Below, one piece after another: positions 58,269 to 64,000 of a stretch of DNA of 64,000 nt. The notes under the pieces are model-generated. The model ran no database searches, was not told where the DNA came from, and saw nothing but the letters and a program-made list of their open reading frames with translations. This DNA comes from Streptomyces aureocirculatus (GTDB taxonomy: Bacteria; Actinomycetota; Actinomycetes; Streptomycetales; Streptomycetaceae). Positions within the stretch are counted from its first letter, which is position 1; each line of letters starts with the position of its first letter. The stretch spans positions 441,199 through 505,198 of the forward strand of contig NZ_JOAP01000005.1 of the NCBI RefSeq assembly GCF_000720475.1, written 5' to 3'. A program made the position numbers and the translations under genes.

Positions 58269-60251
58269 ATGTCCTCATCGAACCCCTCGCCGCTCTGGCA
58301 GCCTGACCCGCAGCGCATCGCCGGCGCACAGATCACGCGCTTCCAGGCCTGGGCGGCCGAGCACCACGGAGCGCCCGCCACCGGCGGCTACGAGGCCCTG
58401 CACCGCTGGTCCGTCGACGAGCTGGACACCTTCTGGAAAGCCGTCACCGAATGGTTCGACGTGCGCTTCTCCACCCCCTACGCGCGCGTGCTCGGCGACC
58501 GCTCCATGCCCGGCGCCGAGTGGTTCCCCGGCGCCACCCTCAACTACGCCGAGCACGCCCTGCGCGCCGGCGAGGACCCCGCGCGGGCCGACGTCCCGGC
58601 CGTCCTGCACGCCGACGAGTCCCACGAGCCGACCTCGGTCACCTGGGCCGAACTGCGCCGGCGAGTGGGCTCCCTGGCCGCGGAGCTCCGCGGGCTCGGC
58701 GTGCGCCCCGGAGACCGCGTCAGCGGCTACCTGCCGAACGTCCCCGAGGCCGTCGTCGCCTTCCTCGCCACCGCGTCCGTGGGCGCCGTCTGGACCTCGT
58801 GCGCACCCGACTTCGGCGCCCGCAGCGTCCTCGACCGCTTCCAGCAGGTCGAACCGGTCGTCCTCTTCACTGTCGACGGCTACCGCTACGGCGGCAAGGA
58901 ACACGACCGCCGCGACACCGTCGCCGAACTGCGCCGCGAACTTCCCACCCTGCGCGCCGTCGTCCACATCCCGCTGCTCGGCACCCCGGCCCCCGAAGGC
59001 GCCCTGGAGTGGTCCACGCTCATCGCGGCGGACACGGCACCCGTCTTCGAAGCCGTCCCCTTCGACCACCCCCTGTGGGTGCTCTACTCCTCCGGCACCA
59101 CAGGCCTGCCCAAGGCGATCGTCCAGTCCCAGGGCGGCATCCTGGTCGAGCACCTGAAGCAGGCGGGGCTGCACTGCGACCTCGGCCCGGACGACCGCTT
59201 CTTCTGGTACACGTCCACCGGCTGGATGATGTGGAACTTCCTCGTCTCCGGCCTGCTCACGGGCGCCACGATCGTCCTCTACGACGGCAGCCCCGGCTAC
59301 CCCGACACCGCCGCGCAGTGGCGGGTGGCCGAGCGCACCGGAGCCACGTACTTCGGGACGTCCGCCGCGTACGTCATGGCCTGCCGCAAGGCGGAGGTGC
59401 ACCCCGCGCGCGACTTCGACCTGTCGCGCGTGCAGTGCGTGGCCACCACCGGCTCGCCCCTGCCGCCCGACGGCTTCCGCTGGCTGCACGACGAGTTCGC
59501 CGACGTCTCCGGAGAGGTGTGGATCGCCTCCGTGAGCGGCGGCACCGACGTCTGCTCCTGCTTCGCCGGCGCCGTGCCGACGCTGCCCGTCCACATCGGC
59601 GAACTCCAGGCCCCCTGCCTGGGCACCGACCTGCAGTCCTGGGACCCTCAGGGCAAGCCCCTCATCGACGACGTCGGCGAACTCGTCGTCACCAACCCCA
59701 TGCCGTCCATGCCGATCCGCTTCTGGAACGACCCGGACGGCAGCCGCTACCACGACAGCTACTTCGACACCTACCCCGGCGTCTGGCGCCACGGCGACTG
59801 GATCACCGTCACCGCACGCGGCTCCGTCGTCATCCACGGCCGCTCCGACTCCACGCTCAACCGCCAGGGCGTACGCATGGGTTCGGCCGACATCTACGAA
59901 GCCGTCGAGCGCCTCCCGGAGATCCGCGAGTCGCTGGTGATCGGCGTCGAGCAGCCCGACGGTGGTTACTGGATGCCGCTGTTCATCCACCTAGCCCCGG
60001 GCGCCGAGCTCAACGACACCCTGCGCGACCGGATCAAGCGGACCATCCGGGAACAGCTCTCCCCGCGCCACGTCCCCGACGAGGTGATCGAGGTCCCCGC
60101 TGTCCCGCACACCCTCACCGGCAAGCGCATCGAGGTCCCGGTCAAGCGCCTGCTCCAGGGCACCCCGCTCGACAAGGCGGTCAACGCGGGCTCCGTCGAC
60201 AACATCGAGCTGCTCCGCTTCTACGAGCGCCTCGGCCGCGAACGCGCCTGA
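58269..60251 (+). CDS. Acetoacetyl-CoA synthetase
   Basis: The 660-residue product is an AMP-forming acyl-CoA synthetase of the acetoacetate-CoA ligase type. LYSSGTTGLPKAIVQSQGG is the AMP-binding loop, and SAAYVMACRKAEVHPARDF and MPSMPIRFWNDPDGSRYHDS are typical of this subfamily. The hinge and C-terminal lysine region is RQGVRMGSADIYEAVE, then TLTGKRIEVPVKRLL. It activates acetoacetate with ATP and CoA, feeding acetyl-CoA or polyketide/isoprenoid routes. ATG 58269 has AGGAG six bases before it. Length fits the family. Confidence 0.92.
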   Translation: MSSSNPSPLWQPDPQRIAGAQITRFQAWAAEHHGAPATGGYEALHRWSVDELDTFWKAVTEWFDVRFSTPYARVLGDRSMPGAEWFPGATLNYAEHALRAGEDPARADVPAVLHADESHEPTSVTWAELRRRVGSLAAELRGLGVRPGDRVSGYLPNVPEAVVAFLATASVGAVWTSCAPDFGARSVLDRFQQVEPVVLFTVDGYRYGGKEHDRRDTVAELRRELPTLRAVVHIPLLGTPAPEGALEWSTLIAADTAPVFEAVPFDHPLWVLYSSGTTGLPKAIVQSQGGILVEHLKQAGLHCDLGPDDRFFWYTSTGWMMWNFLVSGLLTGATIVLYDGSPGYPDTAAQWRVAERTGATYFGTSAAYVMACRKAEVHPARDFDLSRVQCVATTGSPLPPDGFRWLHDEFADVSGEVWIASVSGGTDVCSCFAGAVPTLPVHIGELQAPCLGTDLQSWDPQGKPLIDDVGELVVTNPMPSMPIRFWNDPDGSRYHDSYFDTYPGVWRHGDWITVTARGSVVIHGRSDSTLNRQGVRMGSADIYEAVERLPEIRESLVIGVEQPDGGYWMPLFIHLAPGAELNDTLRDRIKRTIREQLSPRHVPDEVIEVPAVPHTLTGKRIEVPVKRLLQGTPLDKAVNAGSVDNIELLRFYERLGRERA

Positions 60252-60362
60252 CCCCACCCCACGATCCGCGGCCCCCGCCCCTGCCCCCGCACGCTCCGCG
60301 GTCATTGTCAGTGCCTCCCGTTACGGTGAGTGATCATTGATCGACCGACCGCAGGGGGGACC

Positions 60363-61274
60363 ATGGGGCACAGCCAGCACGACACCATGCGACGCGCCCT
60401 TCGCCGCGAAGTCGCCGGCATCATCGGCCTGCTGGCCGACGCCGAGGACTTCGCGGCGATGCGTCACTACGCCACCTTCGTCTTCGACGACCACGTGACG
60501 TATCTGCAGCAGGTGGAAGGCCTGCTCAAATCCCGGGCCGCCGAGGGCAGGCTGACCGGCATCGCCCTCTTCGACCCACAGGAGTACGCCGAGTTCTGCA
60601 CGGAAACAGGCCTCGACCCGGACACCTCCACAAGCCGCACCCGCTACACCGCGGAACTCGCGGCGACAGGACCCACCCTGCCGTACGAGGACCGTCCTCT
60701 GGCCGAGCTCGTCCCCGACCTTGTCGACGAGACCGTCCGGCAGAGCACCTGGGAGTACGCGACCATGCTCCTGGCCCGCATCGGCGCCTGCGCGGACTGC
60801 GGAGTCGACATCGGACGCGCCGCCTTCGCCCGCGCCTCCGACCTGCTCATGCGCGTGATCGGTACCGAGGGCCCCGCCACCCGCCACCTCGTGTGCAGTG
60901 TGCCCAGCGACGGACAGACACTCCTCGCCGCACTGCACGTCACACGCGGCAGCGACGGCCATCCGGAACTGGACGAGACGGAAGCACTGGAGTTCACCAC
61001 GGTCCTCGCCGTGGGCATCGCCGTCGGGAGCTCCGGAGGCCTCGTGATGCGCGCGGGCGACGGCACCCGTGACCGCGTCCACGGCTGGCGCCTGCAAGGA
61101 GAGCGCCTGCACCCCCTCTCGGCCGCCGAAGTCTTCGACGCCTACTGCACGGACGCGCTCTCCGGCGACCTCATCGCCCCGGAATCCGGCGTCGACTACT
61201 GCGCGGCACCGGACCTGGGCGGGGACGGCCCAGGAGAAGAAGGCGCGTCGGGACAAGGGGGACACCGCCACTGA
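60363..61274 (+). CDS. Hypothetical protein, unknown family
   Basis: I do not recognise this 303-residue protein. It begins MGHSQHDTMRRALRREVAGIIGLLADAE at an ATG behind CAGGGGGGACC. It is helical and acidic, without membrane segments or signal peptide. A pair of cysteines stands in IGACADCGVDIGR, and the C-terminal 30 residues are a disordered tail rich in glycine. It lies between the acetoacetyl-CoA synthetase gene (112 bp upstream) and a strong terminator. It may be a Streptomyces-specific protein. Confidence 0.7.
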   Translation: MGHSQHDTMRRALRREVAGIIGLLADAEDFAAMRHYATFVFDDHVTYLQQVEGLLKSRAAEGRLTGIALFDPQEYAEFCTETGLDPDTSTSRTRYTAELAATGPTLPYEDRPLAELVPDLVDETVRQSTWEYATMLLARIGACADCGVDIGRAAFARASDLLMRVIGTEGPATRHLVCSVPSDGQTLLAALHVTRGSDGHPELDETEALEFTTVLAVGIAVGSSGGLVMRAGDGTRDRVHGWRLQGERLHPLSAAEVFDAYCTDALSGDLIAPESGVDYCAAPDLGGDGPGEEGASGQGGHRH

Positions 61275-61276
61275 CG

Positions 61277-61318
61277 CCGGAGGGGCGCCCCACCTGTACG
61301 GGTGGGGCGCCCCTCCGG
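61277..61318. terminator. Bidirectional terminator, 18-bp perfect stem
   Basis: CCGGAGGGGCGCCCCACC (61277-61294) pairs perfectly with 61301-61318 around a six-base loop. It serves the upstream unknown gene and convergent ptsI. Confidence 0.9.
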
Positions 61319-61346
61319 ACGAACCTGTTTGCGTGCCGCGGGCCTG

Positions 61347-63017
61347 CTACTCGCCGGACAGCACGGCGTGCGCCGCCTTGCGGGCTTCTTCGGCGCTGTC
61401 CGCCGCACGCGCCGCGGCCGCGGCACGCTCGCACTGGGCCAGCGTGTACTTGCCGAGCGTCGCCCGGACGTAAGGAATCGACGCCGCGCCCATGGAGAGG
61501 GAGGTGACACCGAGACCGGTCAGCACACACGCGAGCAGCGGGTCGGACGCGGCCTCACCGCACACACCACAGCTCTTGCCCTCGGCCCGCGCGGCCTCCG
61601 CCGACAGCGCGACCAGATCGAGCAGCGCGGGTTGCCACGGGTCCTGCAGCCGGGACACGGCACCGACCTGGCGGTCGGCGGCGAAGGTGTACTGCGCGAG
61701 GTCATTGGTGCCCAGCGAGAGGAACTCGACCTCCTGCAGGATGGAGCGCGCCCGCAGTGCCGCCGACGGAATCTCCACCATGGCGCCGAACTTCGCTCGC
61801 AGACCGGCCGCACGGCACGCGTCGGCGAACGCCTTGGCGTCGGCACGGTCCGCGACCATCGGAGCCATGACCTCGAGGTAGACGGGAAGTCCGTCAGCGG
61901 CCTTGGCCAGTGCGGTGAGCTGCGTACGCAGCACCTCGGGGTGGTCGAGGAGCGAGCGCAGACCGCGCACACCGAGCGCCGGGTTCGGCTCGTCGGCAGG
62001 CGTCAGGAAGTCGAGCGGCTTGTCCGCACCGGCGTCGAGGACACGTACGACGACGCGACCCTCGGGGAAGGCTTCGAGGACCTTGCGGTACGCCTCGATC
62101 TGCTTCTCCTCGGTCGGCGCCTGGGTGCTGTCGTCGAGGAAGAGGAACTCGGTGCGGAACAGGCCCACGCCCTCGGCACCGGCTTCGACGGCTGCGGGCA
62201 CGTCGGAGGGGCCGCCGACGTTCGCGAGCAGCGGCACCTTGTGCCCGTCCGACGTGGCGCCGGGGCCGGTCGACGCGGCGAGCGCGGCCTTGCGCTGGGC
62301 CGCGGCGGCCTCGAGCTGGGCACGCTTTTCGGCGGTGGGCTCGACGAAGATCTCGCCGGTGCTGCCGTCGACGGCGACGACCGTGCCCTCGGCGATGTCA
62401 CCGGCGCCGGGAAGCGCGACGACAGCGGGGACGCCGAGCGCCCGCGCCAGGATCGCGCTGTGGCTGGTCGGGCCGCCTTCTTCGGTGACGAAGCCGAGCA
62501 CGAGCGCCGGGTCGAGCAGCGCGGTGTCGGCGGGCGCGAGGTCCCGCGCGATGAGGACGTACGGCTCGTCGCTGTCGGGCACGCCCGGCATCGGAACGCC
62601 GAGGAGCCGCGCGACGATACGGTTCCGCACGTCGTCGAGGTCCGCGACGCGGCCGGCCATGTACTCACCCGCGCCCGCGAGGAGCTCGCGGTAGTGCGAG
62701 AAGGCGTCGTAGATACCGCGCTCGGCCGAGCTGCCGACGGTGATGCGCCGATCCACGTCGGCGATGAGGTCCGGATCCTGAGCGATCATCGCTTGCGCTT
62801 CGAGCACCGCCTGGGCCTCGCCGCCGGCCAGGTTGCCGCGCGCCATCAGGTCGGCGGCCACAGCCTCGACGGCCTTGCGGGCGCGCCCCTGTTCGCGCTC
62901 CGCGTCCTCCGCCGGGATCTGCTTGGCCGGCGGCTCAAGGACCGCCGTGCCCATGTGCCGGACCTCGCCGATGGCCACCCCGTGGCTCACGCCGACGCCT
63001 CGCAGCGTTGTCTCCAT
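61347..63017 (-). CDS. ptsI: PTS enzyme I (phosphoenolpyruvate-protein phosphotransferase)
   Basis: The 556-residue product is enzyme I of the phosphotransferase system. It takes phosphate from phosphoenolpyruvate and passes it to HPr. The active histidine is His186 in EEGGPTSHSAILARALG. The C-terminal barrel has the PEP-binding FRTEFLFLD, GVRGLRS-type, LSLGTNDLAQYTFAADR and GVCGEAASDP motifs. Length is normal. The gene lies 81 bp downstream of crr on the same strand. The HPr gene is not in the window. Confidence 0.96.
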   Translation of the reverse strand: METTLRGVGVSHGVAIGEVRHMGTAVLEPPAKQIPAEDAEREQGRARKAVEAVAADLMARGNLAGGEAQAVLEAQAMIAQDPDLIADVDRRITVGSSAERGIYDAFSHYRELLAGAGEYMAGRVADLDDVRNRIVARLLGVPMPGVPDSDEPYVLIARDLAPADTALLDPALVLGFVTEEGGPTSHSAILARALGVPAVVALPGAGDIAEGTVVAVDGSTGEIFVEPTAEKRAQLEAAAAQRKAALAASTGPGATSDGHKVPLLANVGGPSDVPAAVEAGAEGVGLFRTEFLFLDDSTQAPTEEKQIEAYRKVLEAFPEGRVVVRVLDAGADKPLDFLTPADEPNPALGVRGLRSLLDHPEVLRTQLTALAKAADGLPVYLEVMAPMVADRADAKAFADACRAAGLRAKFGAMVEIPSAALRARSILQEVEFLSLGTNDLAQYTFAADRQVGAVSRLQDPWQPALLDLVALSAEAARAEGKSCGVCGEAASDPLLACVLTGLGVTSLSMGAASIPYVRATLGKYTLAQCERAAAAARAADSAEEARKAAHAVLSGE

Positions 63018-63098
63018 TTCACCCGTCTCCGGTTGTGCGACGGGCCCAGCCGCCGCGGTGGATGTCCTACCTGCCGTCGGCGAGCGACGGCGATGCCG

Positions 63099-63548
63099 TC
63101 ACTTCCAGTTGAAGAGAGTGTCGCCCGGCTTCACGTCGCCGTCCTCGACGAGACCGGACAGCGACTCGGCCGTCGCCTCGAGCGCCACGATGGGGCAGAT
63201 CGCGGACTTGCCGGCGGCCTCGACGGCGGCCGGGTTCCAGCGCACCACGGACTGACCGCGCTGTACGGTGTCCCCCTTGTTGACGAGCAGCTCGAAGCCC
63301 TCGCCGTTGAGCTGGACAGTGTCGATGCCCAGGTGCGTGAGCACGCCGTGACCCTGGTCGTCCACCACGACGAACGCGTGCGGGTGAAGGGAGACGACGA
63401 TGCCGTCGACGGGGGCGACCGCCTCGGAGGGCTCGCGAACAGGGTCGATCGCAGTGCCCGGTCCCACCATCGCGCCGGAGAAGACGGGGTCGGGCACCGC
63501 GGCGAGCCCGATGGCGCGTCCTTCGAGCGGGGACGTAACGGTGGACAT
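63099..63548 (-). CDS. crr: PTS EIIA, glucose type (Crr)
   Basis: The 149-residue product is a stand-alone EIIA of the glucose family. His57 (SLHPHAFV) and His72 (LTHLGIDTVQLNG) correspond in spacing to His75 and His90 of E. coli EIIA-Glc; His72 would be phosphorylated by HPr. VAPVDGIVVSL and NKGDTVQRGQ are further marks. It donates phosphate to EIIB-C partners such as the N-acetylglucosamine permease in Streptomyces. It forms an operon with ptsI. Order crr-ptsI is that of S. coelicolor. Confidence 0.95.
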   Translation of the reverse strand: MSTVTSPLEGRAIGLAAVPDPVFSGAMVGPGTAIDPVREPSEAVAPVDGIVVSLHPHAFVVVDDQGHGVLTHLGIDTVQLNGEGFELLVNKGDTVQRGQSVVRWNPAAVEAAGKSAICPIVALEATAESLSGLVEDGDVKPGDTLFNWK

Positions 63549-64000
63549 GGAGGGCCTCCCAGGGGTGGAGATTCGATACCGCCGTCACTGCCTGTCCTGG
63601 ACGACGCACTGTTCAGAAGGGTAAGTCATAAGAAGTCCCGGTTCCGCACGAGAGGTACCGGTTGGCAGACGTAGCGGCACTGCACAAACGATTTGCGCCG
63701 ACCCGGACGCCGTTGTAGAGTCGTACTCCTGCCGACGGGCCGAGCGACGCACTCAGTGTCGGGGGCCGGGCAGCAACTATCAGGTCAGATCCTATATCGG
63801 GGTCTGGTTCCTTATGTCCACTGAACATCGTGGTCAGGGAGCCGAAAACAACCTGCTAGAGTCTGGAACCGCCGAAAGGCAAAGGCCCTCCAACGGCCGC
63901 TGGAAATGAAATCCGAACCGGGAACGGAACGGAAAACGGATCTGGTAGAGTTGGAAACGCAAGAACAAAAGAAACACCGAAGGGAAGCGCCCGGAGGAAA
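63549..64000 (+). promoter_or_regulatory. Multi-promoter leader of an rRNA operon (16S gene beyond the window)
   Basis: No gene lies here, and the sequence is unusually AT-rich. Three TAGAGT hexamers face right: 63716-63721 (with TTGCGC at 63693-63698, 17-bp spacer), 63857-63862 and 63946-63951. The last 60 bases (TAGAGTTGGAAACGCAAG, then GAAGGGAAGCGCCCGGAGGA) read like the leader in front of Streptomyces 16S rRNA genes. I infer that rRNA starts right after the window. The left edge must also hold the crr promoter. Confidence 0.7.
63693..63721 (+). promoter_or_regulatory. Putative first rrn promoter
   Basis: TTGCGC (63693-63698) and TAGAGT (63716-63721) are spaced 17 bp. This is the best -35/-10 pair in the leader region. 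Confidence 0.6.

Noticed and set aside
63549..63640. A DasR operator upstream of crr
   Set aside because: CTGTCCTGGACGACGC has only loose likeness to the DasR consensus, so I do not list it as a site.

Overview
The window reads as Streptomyces chromosome. GC content is very high, GTG and TTG starts are common, and many genes join through 4-bp ATGA or GTGA overlaps. Actinobacterial marker genes are present: rbpA with a sigma-R type promoter, the sporulation pair smeA-sffA, a conservon (cvnABCD), mycothiol-linked formaldehyde oxidation, and crr-ptsI. The last few hundred bases look like the multi-promoter leader of a ribosomal RNA operon. I see no transposase, integrase, tRNA or CRISPR array. 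Product names rest on reading sequence motifs, not on database searches.

Layout. 0.1-6 kb: Lrp-type regulator, amidohydrolase, a 546-bp non-coding stretch with a promoter-like sequence and hairpins, polyprenol-phosphate mannosyltransferase, FxsA, rbpA, glycerophosphodiesterase. 6-13 kb: YczE membrane protein divergent from its MocR-type regulator, a repeat-rich gap, sffA and smeA (minus), an ankyrin protein and a HEAT-repeat protein. 13-16 kb: two coupled GT4 glycosyltransferases. 16-21 kb: a minus-strand operon of MFS transporter, D-glutamate cyclase-like protein and PxpABC 5-oxoprolinase, with a divergent FadR-type GntR regulator and a perfect palindrome between them. 21.5-29 kb: a three-gene SMC/condensin-like set resembling MksFEB or JetABC, with no JetD nuclease gene. 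29-38.5 kb: a coherent methylamine cluster. A Rieske oxygenase with its ferredoxin and reductase, a dimethylglycine dehydrogenase-like enzyme, a sarcosine oxidase and S-(hydroxymethyl)mycothiol dehydrogenase would take glycine betaine, or a similar betaine, to glycine while removing formaldehyde. An IclR regulator sits between the two operons, and the motif TCTGTTGCG occurs at both operon starts.

38.4-48.3 kb: a membrane protein with an 18-bp minisatellite, then conservon genes cvnA, cvnB, cvnC and cvnD. A full-length 5-oxoprolinase (OplAH type) gene lies between cvnC and cvnD and overlaps cvnD by 4 bp. 48.6-51 kb: glpF-glpK. 51.4-53 kb: a thiolase-like lipid-transfer protein with a DUF35 partner. 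53-61 kb: secreted VanX-type dipeptidase, YidB-like protein, Nudix hydrolase, GH31 glucosidase, acetoacetyl-CoA synthetase and an unknown protein. 61.3-63.5 kb: crr-ptsI. 63.6-64 kb: putative rRNA leader.

A recurring feature is tandem duplication of GC-rich units. In-frame arrays (units of 15, 18, 24 or 33 bp) enlarge at least six proteins, and 9-30 bp arrays occupy several gaps. The best candidates for something little described are the JetD-less condensin-like operon and the conservon that contains an oxoprolinase gene.
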